Below, piece by piece: positions 44,827 to 53,163 of a DNA stretch of 64,000 nt. The position numbers and the translations under genes are program-made. The first letter of the stretch is position 1. Every line of letters starts with the position of its first letter. Below the pieces are notes generated by a model. That model did not search any database and was not told the origin of the DNA. It saw only the letters and a program-made list of their open reading frames with translations. Source of the DNA: Muribaculaceae bacterium (GTDB taxonomy: Bacteria; Bacteroidota; Bacteroidia; Bacteroidales; Muribaculaceae); contig JAFYYG010000042.1 of assembly GCA_017557625.1 (NCBI GenBank), positions 1 through 64,000 of the forward strand. The letters are read 5' to 3'.

Positions 44827-44853
44827 CAAAGATACAACAAAAAAATACTTCAA
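44827..44853 (-). promoter_or_regulatory. Promoter for glpAB
   Basis: Minus strand: TTG (44853-44851), 16-nt spacer, TATCTTTG (44834-44827). The leader is about 60 nt. Confidence 0.58.
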
Positions 44854-45105
44854 CCTCATTTTTAACCCTTAATAACAATATAACAAGTAGTTTTTTCAAA
44901 AAAATCACAAAAATATAACCCGCCATCAAGCAGGTGCGGTAAAGCTCAAATACATGAAGTCAGCTACCATTCTACGAAAGTGAAACCAAAATCAGCTCAA
45001 AAAATCTAAAACAATCGAAATATAGAAGATTCCTAAAAACATAATTATTATTAAAAAAACAGATAAAAGTATTGCCTAATCGCTTTTATATTCAATTAAA
45101 AGCAT

Positions 45106-45113
45106 TACCTTTG
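45106..45113 (+). promoter_or_regulatory. -7 box of the pseudouridine synthase gene
   Basis: TACCTTTG at 45106-45113. No TTG at standard spacing. The leader is about 122 nt. Confidence 0.5.
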
Positions 45114-45241
45114 CAAAAAAGTTTGTGAGGTAATAAAAAAGAAACCAAATAAAATCTATAAAAAGAAATCTATTAACGCGACCGAGAGGTCACGATATAT
45201 TTGTTTAAATTAATAACACTTATTTGATTCAATCTCAAACT

Positions 45242-46582
45242 ATGGATGAGAATTTAGAGAAAAAACCGAAACGACCCCGCATCAGCGAGTCGCGTCCTGT
45301 GATGGACGAGAATGAGATGTCTGCTCCACGTAATGAAAATGCCGACTACAATCGTGAAACACAGTCAGGAGAAGATTCTGGAAATGACAGCAATGGCGCA
45401 TATCAACGCCAGTACAACCGTCCACAGCAGGGCGGCTATCAGCAACGCAACTATCAGCAAGGTGGCTATAACCAACGCGGCGGATATCAGCAGCGTGGCG
45501 GTTACCAGCAGCGTGGCAACTATCGCCAGCAGGGTGGATACCAGCAGCGTGGAGGATACCAGCAGCGCAATTACAACCGTCCACAGCAGGGCGACGGTGA
45601 GCAGCAAGAGGGCAACAGCTACCAGCAGCGCACCTATAACCGCCCACAGCAGGGTGGCTATCAGCAGCGAGGAGGATACCAGCAGCGAGGCAACTATCGC
45701 CAGCAAGGCGGTTACCAGCAGCGAGGAGGTTACCAGCAGCGAGGAGGCTACGGCAACCAGCGCAACCAGCGTGGTGGCCACAAGACGCAGGGCCCACGCC
45801 AACAGATGCGCTTCACTCCACGTCCACAACGCATCGAGTATGAGGAGCCAATGATCGATCCTAACACCACCATGCGCCTCAACAAGTTCATGGCCAACGC
45901 TGGCATATGCTCGCGTCGTGAGGCCGATGAGCTGATTCAGAAGGGCGTTATAAAGGTGAACGGCGAGGTCGTTGACCAACTCGGTATCAAGATTACCCCA
46001 AAGGACATTGTGGAATACAACGACCAAGTAGTGGTTGCCGAGAAGAAGTGCTATGTGCTGCTCAACAAGCCTAAAGACTGCGTTACCACCAGCGACGACC
46101 CCAACGGCCGCAAGACCGTGATGGACTATGTTAAGGGAGCCTGCGAGGAGCGCATCTATCCCGTTGGCCGTCTTGACCGCAACACCACAGGCGTGCTGCT
46201 GCTCACCAACGATGGCGACTTGGCATCTAAGCTCACTCATCCACAGTATGTCAAGAAAAAAATATATCAGGTGTGGGTAGATAAACCCATCAGTGAGGAA
46301 GACATGCAGCACATTGCCGACGGCGTAGAGCTTGACGACGGTCCCATCCATGCCGATGCAGTGAGCTATGTGAGCCCCACCGACCGCAAGCAGGCAGGCA
46401 TCGAGATTCACTCGGGTCGCAATCGTGTGGTTCGCCGCATCTTTGAGGCTTTGGGCTATCACGTTGTGAAGCTCGACCGTGTGTATTTCGCCGGCTTGAC
46501 CAAGAAGAACCTTGCGCGCGGCAAGTGGCGCTACCTCACACAGGAAGAGGTTAACTTCTTGAAACAAAACTCGTTTGAGTGA
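45242..46582 (+). CDS. RsuA/RluB-family pseudouridine synthase with long Q/R/G/Y-rich N-terminal tail
   Basis: 446 residues from ATG 45242; an upstream in-frame TTG is rejected. Residues 1-50 are charged. About 53-186 is a low-complexity stretch built from YQQRGG, NYRQQGG and YNRPQQG units. The S4 RNA-binding domain starts at Met211 (MRLNKFMANAGICSRREADELI). The catalytic domain has GRLDRNTTGVLLL with catalytic Asp312, and GRNRVVRRIFEALGY. The core modifies uridine in rRNA; the target base is uncertain. The tail resembles eukaryotic RGG/prion-like segments and may aid RNA binding or condensation, which is inference. Confidence 0.92.
   Translation: MDENLEKKPKRPRISESRPVMDENEMSAPRNENADYNRETQSGEDSGNDSNGAYQRQYNRPQQGGYQQRNYQQGGYNQRGGYQQRGGYQQRGNYRQQGGYQQRGGYQQRNYNRPQQGDGEQQEGNSYQQRTYNRPQQGGYQQRGGYQQRGNYRQQGGYQQRGGYQQRGGYGNQRNQRGGHKTQGPRQQMRFTPRPQRIEYEEPMIDPNTTMRLNKFMANAGICSRREADELIQKGVIKVNGEVVDQLGIKITPKDIVEYNDQVVVAEKKCYVLLNKPKDCVTTSDDPNGRKTVMDYVKGACEERIYPVGRLDRNTTGVLLLTNDGDLASKLTHPQYVKKKIYQVWVDKPISEEDMQHIADGVELDDGPIHADAVSYVSPTDRKQAGIEIHSGRNRVVRRIFEALGYHVVKLDRVYFAGLTKKNLARGKWRYLTQEEVNFLKQNSFE
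45398..45800 (+). repeat. Minisatellite coding YQQRGG units
   Basis: In-frame repeats of about 18-24 nt (TACCAGCAGCGAGGAGGC type) with silent and Gly/Asn changes. Two larger blocks around 45480-45560 and 45660-45740 share the order GGYQQRGGYQQRGNYRQQGG, suggesting duplication of a compound unit. Copy number probably varies between strains. Confidence 0.8.
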
Positions 46583-46614
46583 AAATAATAAACTATAAAC
46601 TCTAAACATTAATC

Positions 46615-46649
46615 TTCAACTTGCGACATTTTTTTTGCTGCAAGTTGAA
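46615..46649. promoter_or_regulatory. 10-bp inverted repeat just before asnS
   Basis: TTCAACTTGC (46615-46624) pairs perfectly with GCAAGTTGAA (46640-46649). The 15-nt loop contains eight T. It ends 9 nt before the asnS ATG. It could hide the translation start, act as an operator or end the upstream transcript. Confidence 0.6.
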
Positions 46650-46658
46650 TTAAACATT

Positions 46659-48053
46659 ATGGCAATAAAACGAACAAAAATTGTTGACATCTTCAGTGGC
46701 GAGCTCGAAGGTCAGCAAGTGTGTGTGAAAGGTTGGGTAAGGACTCGCCGTGGCAACAAGCACGTGCAGTTTATCGCTCTTAACGACGGCTCTACCATCA
46801 ACAACCTGCAAATTGTTGTAAATCTTGAGATATTCACCGAGGAGCAATTAAAACCCATCACCACTGGTGCAAGCCTGTGCGTGACAGGTAAGCTTGTAGC
46901 TTCCATGGGCAAGGGCCAGAGCTTTGAGGTTCAGGCCGAGGAGATTGAAGTCTATGGTATAGCGCCAACCGAGGATTATCCTCTCCAGAAGAAGGGCCAC
47001 ACCCTGGAGTTCCTGCGTGAGATAGGTCACCTGCGCATGCGCACCAACACTTTCGGGGCAATCTTCCGCATCCGTCACCATTTGGCATTCGCCATCCACA
47101 AGTTCTTCAATGACAAGGGATTCTTCTACCTTCACACTCCTCTCATCACTTCGAGCGATGCCGAGGGTGCAGGTGAGATGTTCCAGGTTACTACCCTTGA
47201 TGTTAACGACATGCCCCGCACCGAGGACGGCAAGATTGACTACAGCAAGGACTTCTTTGGCAAGATGACAAGCCTCACGGTGAGCGGTCAGCTTGAGGGT
47301 GAGTTGGGTGCCACTTCGCTGGGTGCCATCTACACCTTTGGTCCCACTTTCCGTGCCGAGAACAGCAACACTCCCCGCCACTTGGCGGAGTTCTGGATGA
47401 TAGAACCCGAGATGGCGTTCTACGACATCAACGACAATATGGACCTCGCCGAAGAGTTCATCAAGTATTGTGTGAAGTATGCTCTCGACCACTGCCAGGA
47501 CGACATTGAGTTCCTGAACAAGATGTATGACAACACACTCATTGAGCGTCTCAACAGCGTCCTCAAAGATGAGTTTGTGCGCCTCACCTACACCGAGGGC
47601 ATCAAAATCCTTGAGGAGAGCGGCAAGAAGTTTGAATTCCCAGTGAAATGGGGCGTGGACCTGCAGAGCGAGCATGAGCGCTATCTTGTGGAAGAGCATT
47701 TCAAGCGCCCGGTGATTCTCACCGACTATCCAAAGGCTATCAAGGCGTTCTACATGAAGCAGAACGACGACGGCAAGACGGTGCGAGCCATGGACGTGCT
47801 GTTCCCGCAGATTGGCGAGATCATCGGTGGCTCGGAGCGTGAAGCCGACTACGACAAGCTATTGAACCGCATCAACGAGCTCGGAATCCCCATGAAGGAT
47901 ATGTGGTGGTATCTCGACACACGCAAGTATGGCACCGTGCCTCACAGCGGCTTTGGCCTCGGCTTCGAGCGCCTTGTCCTCTTCGTGACCGGCATGGCCA
48001 ACATTCGCGATGTCATCGCCTTCCCACGTACTCCCAACAACTGCGAGTTCTAA
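46659..48053 (+). CDS. asnS: Asparaginyl-tRNA synthetase
   Basis: This class II synthetase charges tRNA-Asn. It has 464 residues from ATG 46659 ([12 protein letters not shown]); an upstream in-frame ATG-like start at 46635 lies inside the hairpin and is rejected. An OB-fold anticodon domain fills about 15-105. Motif 2 is [22 protein letters not shown] and motif 3 [21 protein letters not shown]. The ending [10 protein letters not shown] is typical of AsnRS, and AspRS-type residues are absent. A terminator follows at 48075. Confidence 0.97.
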   Translation: MAIKRTKIVDIFSGELEGQQVCVKGWVRTRRGNKHVQFIALNDGSTINNLQIVVNLEIFTEEQLKPITTGASLCVTGKLVASMGKGQSFEVQAEEIEVYGIAPTEDYPLQKKGHTLEFLREIGHLRMRTNTFGAIFRIRHHLAFAIHKFFNDKGFFYLHTPLITSSDAEGAGEMFQVTTLDVNDMPRTEDGKIDYSKDFFGKMTSLTVSGQLEGELGATSLGAIYTFGPTFRAENSNTPRHLAEFWMIEPEMAFYDINDNMDLAEEFIKYCVKYALDHCQDDIEFLNKMYDNTLIERLNSVLKDEFVRLTYTEGIKILEESGKKFEFPVKWGVDLQSEHERYLVEEHFKRPVILTDYPKAIKAFYMKQNDDGKTVRAMDVLFPQIGEIIGGSEREADYDKLLNRINELGIPMKDMWWYLDTRKYGTVPHSGFGLGFERLVLFVTGMANIRDVIAFPRTPNNCEF

Positions 48054-48074
48054 TCATCGAATTCATAATCATTC

Positions 48075-48105
48075 AAAGGGCGCTTCACTGTTTGAGGCGC
48101 CTTTT
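48075..48105 (+). terminator. Terminator of asnS
   Basis: AAAGGGCGC (48075-48083) pairs, with one G-T, with GCGCCTTTT (48097-48105). The T-run continues one base and then GG. Confidence 0.8.
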
Positions 48106-48244
48106 TGGATCATCCGACATTTGGAGTGATAGATATGTAGCGTTCGGCAAAGTGTTATCTCTGCAGATAAATCTTGCGAGATGTTTTTGAGGTGTTTAAG
48201 GGGTGTGACTCACGACATCTGCGAAAGTGCGTTAGATGCTTGAG

Positions 48245-48349
48245 GGGCGCGCTACGCGCTTAAAATTAATTGAAAATTTGAATAAAAATTTTTCTCAGTG
48301 ACTATGAAATTTTAAAAATAATTTTAATTCAATTTTAAGCGAAGCGCCC
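48245..48349. repeat. 105-bp long inverted-repeat element with GCGAAGC core
   Basis: GGGCGC (48245-48250) faces GCGCCC (48344-48349). Inward, CGCTTAAAATT on the left matches the complement of AATTTTAAGCG on the right, and AT-rich arms continue. GCGCG-CTA-CGCGC and GCGAAGC form small hairpins in the ends. The 22009 element starts with the same GGGGCGCTxCGCTTAAAA. Confidence 0.75.
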
Positions 48350-48436
48350 ATCCCGCATCTCTTGGTCGACATCGCCATCACACATAATTTCGGAAGAAGC
48401 GCCTTTTTGCAATTTATATAAAAACATGATATAATT

Positions 48437-48466
48437 TTGCGATTTGCAATGTTTTTATTATTTTTG
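48437..48466 (+). promoter_or_regulatory. Promoter for the kinase-FGE gene
   Basis: TTG (48437-48439), 19-nt spacer, TATTTTTG (48459-48466). The leader is about 22-25 nt. Confidence 0.68.
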
Positions 48467-48494
48467 TGACCGATAAACGGACGAGCTTTTTTCT

Positions 48495-50324
48495 ATGACA
48501 ACTCAGAAGCAATATAAATACACACTCCCCATTGGTTTTGTTCTCAGGGGAGGCGAGAATGATTATGTGATTGAGCAGGTGCTTGGCAAGGGCGGATTTG
48601 GTGTTACCTATAAGGTCAAGTCTCGTGTCATTCACGGGAAAATTCCTGTCGATGTCTTTTTTGCTGTCAAGGAGTATTTTCCTGACATCTGCAGTCGTGA
48701 GGCGGATAATGCTACTATAATAATCCCTGAGACAAAAGAAGATGAAGTGCGTGAAGGACTCACTGATTTCATCAATGAAGGGAAAAGACTGCATCAAGTG
48801 TGCGACCTAAACCCCAACATCGTAAATGTAAATGAGGTGTTTGAAGCTAACGGCACAGCCTATTATGTCATGGAATACCTTGAGGGCGGCGACTTGCGAA
48901 AAATGGTGCGCGACAATGGCAAACCATTAACCGAGAAACAGATGCTCGACATTATGCGGCCCATTGGTAAAGCCGTGCAGTGTCTTCACGACAACCGAAT
49001 ACTCCACCTCGACATCAAACCCGACAACATTGTGATGCGCCGCTACAATGACGGTAGAGAGGAACCTGTGCTTATTGATTTTGGCATTGCTGTACATTTT
49101 AAAAACAATGGCACTCCCACAAGCAAGAACCCCTCACAAGGTGTGAGTCCTGGTTATTCACCCGTTGAACAATATGCAAAGTATCGCACTTTTGACCCGA
49201 GACTTGATGTCTATGCTTTCTGTGCCACTTGTCTATATCTGCTCACTGGCAAAGATCCGCTAGAGGCGCATAATATGACACCCGCTTTGATAAAAAGCGC
49301 GTTGCCTAAAGATTTGGAACCCAAAATCGCCGATACCCTAGTGCGTGGCATGAATAAAGAAAAAGAAATGCGCACAGGAACAATAAAAAAAGTGCTCGAA
49401 GGAATGGGGGGGACCATTATACTTCCACCACATGGTGGCAGCGACGGTTCTAGGGGCTCAAAGAAAAAAACATCGACATTCAAAAAGTATCTTTCATATT
49501 TTGTTTTCTTTCTGTTAGGCACACTCTGTGCTGGACTTGCAATTTGGGGAATAAAAGCATGCAAAGGTGAAAAAAAAACAAAAGATACAATAAAAGAGGG
49601 TTCTGTCCTGACATTTGAAGTGAATGGTGTGGAATTTGATATGGTGCTAGTCGAGGGCGGCACATTCACGATGGGTGCCACTGATGAGCAGGGCAGCGAT
49701 GCTGAAGATGACGAGAAACCTCCACATGAAGTAGATCTGTCGTCATATTACATCGGTCAGACCGAGGTGACCCAAGAGCTGTGGGTCGCCGTGATGGGCG
49801 AGAACCCGAGCTGGTTTAACGGCTCAAACCATAACGGGAACTACGGCACGAACCTCAAGCGTCCTGTGGAGTATGTGAGCTGGGACGACTGCCAGGAATT
49901 TATCCGCAGGCTGAACAAGAAGACAGGAAAGCAGTTCCGCCTGCCCACCGAGGCGGAGTGGGAGTACGCCGCCTGCGGCGGCAACCGCAGCCAGGTCTAT
50001 AAGTACAGCGGCAGCAACAATATTGGTGATGTGGCTTGGTATCATGACAATTCTGGGGAACAGACCCATGATGTCGCCACCAAGCGCGCCAATGAGCTTG
50101 GCATCTACGATATGAGCGGCAACGTGTGGGAATGGTGCAACGACTTGTATGGCGATTACAGCAGCTCGTCACAGAGCAACCCACAGGGACCTGCATCGGA
50201 ATCTTACCGCGTGTCCCGTGGTGGCAGCTGGGACTTTGACGCCAAGCGCTGCCTCGTGTCGTACCGCAGCTGGTTCTCGGCCGACAGCCGCTACTTCAAC
50301 CTCGGAGTGCGCCTTGCCCTATAG
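48495..50324 (+). CDS. Membrane Ser/Thr protein kinase fused to an FGE-sulfatase-fold domain
   Basis: The protein has 609 residues. The kinase domain (about 24-290) has the glycine loop GKGGFG (31-36), Lys59 in FAVKEYF, catalytic Asp173 in HLDIKPDN (the usual HRD Arg is Leu) and Asp195-Phe-Gly. All catalytic residues are present. A membrane helix follows (FFLLGTLCAGLAIWGI, about 338-353). The FGE-fold domain runs from about 375 (GGTFTMGATDEQG, RLPTEAEWEYAACGG, GNVWEWCNDLY, RVSRGGSWDFD), with one Cys near its end. The kinase is cytoplasmic and the FGE part outside, so an external ligand could be sensed. The FGE half is visibly richer in G+C than the kinase half, suggesting a fusion. Confidence 0.9.
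   Translation: MTTQKQYKYTLPIGFVLRGGENDYVIEQVLGKGGFGVTYKVKSRVIHGKIPVDVFFAVKEYFPDICSREADNATIIIPETKEDEVREGLTDFINEGKRLHQVCDLNPNIVNVNEVFEANGTAYYVMEYLEGGDLRKMVRDNGKPLTEKQMLDIMRPIGKAVQCLHDNRILHLDIKPDNIVMRRYNDGREEPVLIDFGIAVHFKNNGTPTSKNPSQGVSPGYSPVEQYAKYRTFDPRLDVYAFCATCLYLLTGKDPLEAHNMTPALIKSALPKDLEPKIADTLVRGMNKEKEMRTGTIKKVLEGMGGTIILPPHGGSDGSRGSKKKTSTFKKYLSYFVFFLLGTLCAGLAIWGIKACKGEKKTKDTIKEGSVLTFEVNGVEFDMVLVEGGTFTMGATDEQGSDAEDDEKPPHEVDLSSYYIGQTEVTQELWVAVMGENPSWFNGSNHNGNYGTNLKRPVEYVSWDDCQEFIRRLNKKTGKQFRLPTEAEWEYAACGGNRSQVYKYSGSNNIGDVAWYHDNSGEQTHDVATKRANELGIYDMSGNVWEWCNDLYGDYSSSSQSNPQGPASESYRVSRGGSWDFDAKRCLVSYRSWFSADSRYFNLGVRLAL
50205..50324 (+). other. Possible DGR-type variable region at the 3' end of the kinase-FGE gene
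   Basis: The last 40 codons encode RVSRGGSWDFDAKRCLVSYR-SWFSADSRYFNLGVRLAL. Variable-looking positions use codons that mostly end in C (GAC, TAC, AGC, TTC, AAC). This is the pattern left when a retroelement mutates adenines of an AAC-rich template. The placement at the end of an FGE/C-lectin fold is standard for such targets. A few codons (TTT, TGG, TCG) do not fit AAC by A changes alone. No reverse transcriptase lies in this window. Confidence 0.3.
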
Positions 50325-50380
50325 TTTCCTCTCTCAAAATAATAAAAAGAACGAGCATGATTTGGCTTTTTGTCCGAAAA

Positions 50381-50405
50381 GGGCGAGGAGCGCCAGCGCG
50401 AGCCC
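50381..50405. repeat. GC-rich nested hairpin downstream of the FGE domain
   Basis: GGGC (50381-50384) pairs with GCCC (50402-50405), enclosing GCGC-CA-GCGC (50390-50399). It lies 57 nt after the kinase-FGE stop. It could be a terminator-like or cruciform element. Confidence 0.6.
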
Positions 50406-50601
50406 GTGAGGTGCAAAAACTCTTTCATGCTAGTTCGCCAGGCAATCCATTTGTTTTTGGACACTGCTGTCATGTTCCTGCTAAAGGTAAAAATAGACCC
50501 TTAAAAATATCCTAGTTGTCGCCTAATAACCGATTTGGGTAAAATTAAGTTAAAAAGAAAGCGCATTTAGCGATAAATTTCTTCATTAGGAGAAAAATTG
50601 C

Positions 50602-50609
50602 TATCTTTG
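50602..50609 (+). promoter_or_regulatory. -7 box of the GT5-like / DUF4270 pair
   Basis: TATCTTTG at 50602-50609. No TTG at standard spacing. The leader is about 26 nt. Confidence 0.5.
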
Positions 50610-50641
50610 CAGCTAAATTAAAGAATACTATACACTTCACA

Positions 50642-51454
50642 ATGGATTTCAATAAAGTTCTTTTCATATTACAGGAGATATCACCTTATCTTCCCGAGAG
50701 CGAGATGGGAAACTTCAGTCGTCAACTGGCGCAGCGAGTTCAGGAGAAGGGTTCGGAGGTTCGCACTTTCATGCCTAAGTATGGCTATGTCAACGACCGC
50801 CGCAACCAGTTGCATCCCGTGATTCGTCTGTCGGGAATGAACCTGATCATCGATGATATGGATCATCCGCTGATTATCAAGGTCGCCACTCTGCAGCCCG
50901 CCCGCCTGCAGGTATATTTCATCTTCAGTGATGATTACTTCACCCCCGAAATCACTAAGGAGCTGGAGATAAACTCTCACCCTGATGATAACGACGAGCG
51001 CTCTATATTCTATGTGCGTGGCGTGCTTGAGGCTGTGAAGAAACAGCGCTGGGCACCGGGCATCATCCACTGCAGCGGATGGATTACAGCCCTTGCTCCA
51101 TTGTATATCAGCAAGATATATGGCGATGACCCCTCGTTCCGCGACTCCAAAGTTGTGATGTCGCTTTTCGATGAGGAAATGGTGAGTCCTCTAAGTGAGG
51201 ACCTTTACAAGAAACTCAAGTTTGACGGCTTGAGCGATGAAGATTTGGCGCCTGTTATGGATCGTCAGGCCAATTATGTCGATTTGATGCGCCTCGCTCT
51301 TGAGCACTGCCATGCAGTGGTGCAATGCAGCGAGAAAGTTAATCCTGAAGTGTTGAAAATGGTTGAAGAATCGGGGTTGCCCTTCCTGCCTTATCAAGAG
51401 ATGGACGAGAGCGCCTTTGCCGACCGCTGCATAGACTTCTATCACAGCTTGTAA
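50642..51454 (+). CDS. Starch/glycogen-synthase N-terminal-like protein, half-length
   Basis: 270 residues align by pattern with the N-terminal (GT5) half of glycogen synthase: VLFILQEISPYLPESEMGNFSRQLAQRVQEKGSEVRTFMPKYG, and GIIHCSGWITALAPLYI, the equivalent of the usual HDWHTAL region. Real enzymes have about 480 residues and a KxGGL ADP-glucose motif. Here that place reads PESEMG and the C-terminal domain is missing, so it is probably not a synthase. The same short form is, from memory, common in Bacteroidales next to DUF4270 genes; that gene follows 46 nt later. Confidence 0.8.
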   Translation: MDFNKVLFILQEISPYLPESEMGNFSRQLAQRVQEKGSEVRTFMPKYGYVNDRRNQLHPVIRLSGMNLIIDDMDHPLIIKVATLQPARLQVYFIFSDDYFTPEITKELEINSHPDDNDERSIFYVRGVLEAVKKQRWAPGIIHCSGWITALAPLYISKIYGDDPSFRDSKVVMSLFDEEMVSPLSEDLYKKLKFDGLSDEDLAPVMDRQANYVDLMRLALEHCHAVVQCSEKVNPEVLKMVEESGLPFLPYQEMDESAFADRCIDFYHSL

Positions 51455-51500
51455 AAGGCAGAGACACGAAAAAAGTCGTTTAAAGAGTATTTGATTGAAA

Positions 51501-52925
51501 ATGAGAAAGCTATTATTTATGTTATTGTCAACACTTGCTGTGGTTGTTGGCTTTAACTCTTGCACCGATGATGTGATAGGAACATCAATTTCCGACATTC
51601 ATTCAGCTATAATTGAAGACAATAATTTTGTTATTAGCGGAGTGACGGTGAAAAATCCCCACTTACGCTCACGCAGCAGTATCCAACTCATTGGTAAGGT
51701 GAGTGCCGATGGTTATGGCACTCTCACTAGCGATGTCGTAGCAGAGTTCATGCCTACCTCGATGATTGACACCGTGGGAGTGCATGGTGGCGCTGACTGG
51801 GTGGATTCCTGCTTCTTAGTGATGAGAGTTAGCACAACCGATGTAATTGGTGACAAATTGGCACCTATGCGCATGAGCGTGTATAAGCTCAACAAGCAGC
51901 TCCCCAACCCCATTTACACCGACTTTAATCCTGCAGGCTACTACAGTGACGACGAACTGATGGGTTCGGTGGCTTATTCAGCAAGTGATATGTCGCTCAA
52001 GACCGAATACTCGTCGGTTGATGGCTCGAGTGTGAGTTATTATGAGATCCAGGTGCCAGTGCCAGTGAAGTATGCTCGCGATATTTTCAACGAATTTAAG
52101 GCCAATCCGTCCACGTTTAAAACTCCAGTTGACTTTGCCACCTTCTTCCCTGGCATCTACATCAAGAATAGCTATGGAGAGGGTCATGTGATGAATTTCT
52201 TCGATATCGAGTTTGTGAGTTACTACCGCAAATATGAGAAACTTGACGAGAGCAACGATACCATTTATCCTGCAATGACTCAAAGTTACATGGCAGTGAC
52301 ACCCGAGGTGGTGTATAACAACAACATCTTCCTCGACGCTGCTCCGTCGGTACTGTCGATGATTGACAATGGCGATGCCATAGTGATGGGGCCTGCAGGA
52401 TATGAGGTTCATGCCAATTTCCCCATACAGGAGATTATTGACCGCTTTAAAGCCGATTCTCAAGATGCTTTGAGTGTCCTCAACAGTTTGACTCTTGAGA
52501 TTCCTGTTAGTGAGATAACCAACAAGTACGACATCGCTCCGCCGCAGTATCTGCTGATGGTGAAAGAGGACTATCGCGACACGTTCTTCGACAAAGACTC
52601 GTTGACCAACAACAAGGACGCGTTCTATGCCGAGTACAACGACCAAGAGAAATGTTACACCTTCTCGGGACTTAGAGACTATGTCCTCGACATCATCAAC
52701 AATAAGGGCGGCATAGCGCCGGCAAGCGACATGAAATTTGTGATTATGCCCATCGATGTCACAAAGTATGTTAACTCCACGTCAAGTTACTACTATTACT
52801 ACTCGTCGGCATCAAGCGAAGTAATCACCAAGATAGCACCAGCAGTGTCGAGACCATGCATGGCGAAGCTTAATTTAGATAATGCAAAGATAAAGCTTAC
52901 CTATAGTAAGCAAACGTTATATTAG
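51501..52925 (+). CDS. DUF4270 outer-membrane-type lipoprotein
   Basis: 474 residues from ATG 51501; an earlier in-frame TTG is rejected. The signal peptide ends in a lipobox-like VGFNSC (about 16-21), and CTDDVIGTSISD follows, matching the start of DUF4270 proteins. The remainder is beta-rich with no known motif. It is likely co-transcribed with the short GT5-like gene. Function is unknown. Confidence 0.87.
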   Translation: MRKLLFMLLSTLAVVVGFNSCTDDVIGTSISDIHSAIIEDNNFVISGVTVKNPHLRSRSSIQLIGKVSADGYGTLTSDVVAEFMPTSMIDTVGVHGGADWVDSCFLVMRVSTTDVIGDKLAPMRMSVYKLNKQLPNPIYTDFNPAGYYSDDELMGSVAYSASDMSLKTEYSSVDGSSVSYYEIQVPVPVKYARDIFNEFKANPSTFKTPVDFATFFPGIYIKNSYGEGHVMNFFDIEFVSYYRKYEKLDESNDTIYPAMTQSYMAVTPEVVYNNNIFLDAAPSVLSMIDNGDAIVMGPAGYEVHANFPIQEIIDRFKADSQDALSVLNSLTLEIPVSEITNKYDIAPPQYLLMVKEDYRDTFFDKDSLTNNKDAFYAEYNDQEKCYTFSGLRDYVLDIINNKGGIAPASDMKFVIMPIDVTKYVNSTSSYYYYYSSASSEVITKIAPAVSRPCMAKLNLDNAKIKLTYSKQTLY

Positions 52926-52948
52926 TTTGTCACTATGGCAAGCGTCAA

Positions 52949-53021
52949 GCCACAATAGCTCAGTCGGTAGAGCAACGCATTCGTAACGCGTAGGTCACGG
53001 GTTCGAGTCCCGTTCGTGGCT
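52949..53021 (+). tRNA. tRNA-Thr (anticodon CGT)
   Basis: Cloverleaf: acceptor GCCACAA / TCGTGGC, D-arm GCTC-AGTCGGTA-GAGC, anticodon loop TTCGTAA, T-arm ACGGG-TTCGAGT-CCCGT, discriminator T. CGT reads ACG threonine codons. There is no encoded CCA. Two A-C mismatches are visible, acceptor pair 6-67 and anticodon-stem pair 31-39, which is more than usual for a housekeeping tRNA. Confidence 0.93.
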
Positions 53022-53027
53022 CACATA

Positions 53028-53065
53028 ATCCTCCTTCGGCAGCAATTGCTGAAGGGGGATTTTTT
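53028..53065 (+). terminator. Terminator of tRNA-Thr
   Basis: ATCCTCCTTC (53028-53037) pairs with GAAGGGGGAT (53051-53060), with one T-G pair, followed by a run of T. Confidence 0.88.
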
Positions 53066-53163
53066 GCGGCTTTAAGTTTTTTTTGTGCAATATGTTTGTG
53101 TGTTGTGTTTTTTTGCCGTACCTTAGCAAGTTAAATAGTAATATTAATATTATAATTATTTTA

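Larger units (their letters stand above)
44762..45241. other. Divergent promoter region glpA / pseudouridine synthase
   Basis: 480 bp of AT-rich DNA with a minus promoter (44827-44853) and a plus -7 box (45106-45113). No gene or notable repeat is seen. Confidence 0.65.
48054..48494. other. 441-bp gap upstream of the kinase-FGE gene
   Basis: Contains the asnS terminator (48075-48105), a 105-bp inverted-repeat element (48245-48349) and the kinase promoter (48437-48466). No gene is seen. Confidence 0.7.
50325..50641. other. 317-bp gap with GC-rich hairpin and promoter
   Basis: Contains the hairpin at 50381-50405 and a -7 box TATCTTTG at 50602-50609, about 33 nt before the GT5-like gene. Otherwise nothing is recognised. 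Confidence 0.6.

Noticed and set aside
45365-46609. 414-codon minus-strand frame over the pseudouridine synthase gene
   Set aside because: Leu/Ala/Val repeats mirror the coding YQQRGG minisatellite; it is an antisense shadow.
53083-53163. N-terminal extension of the DUF5106 protein
   Set aside because: It would place an AT-rich, Ile/Asn-rich stretch before a clear signal peptide starting at 53164.
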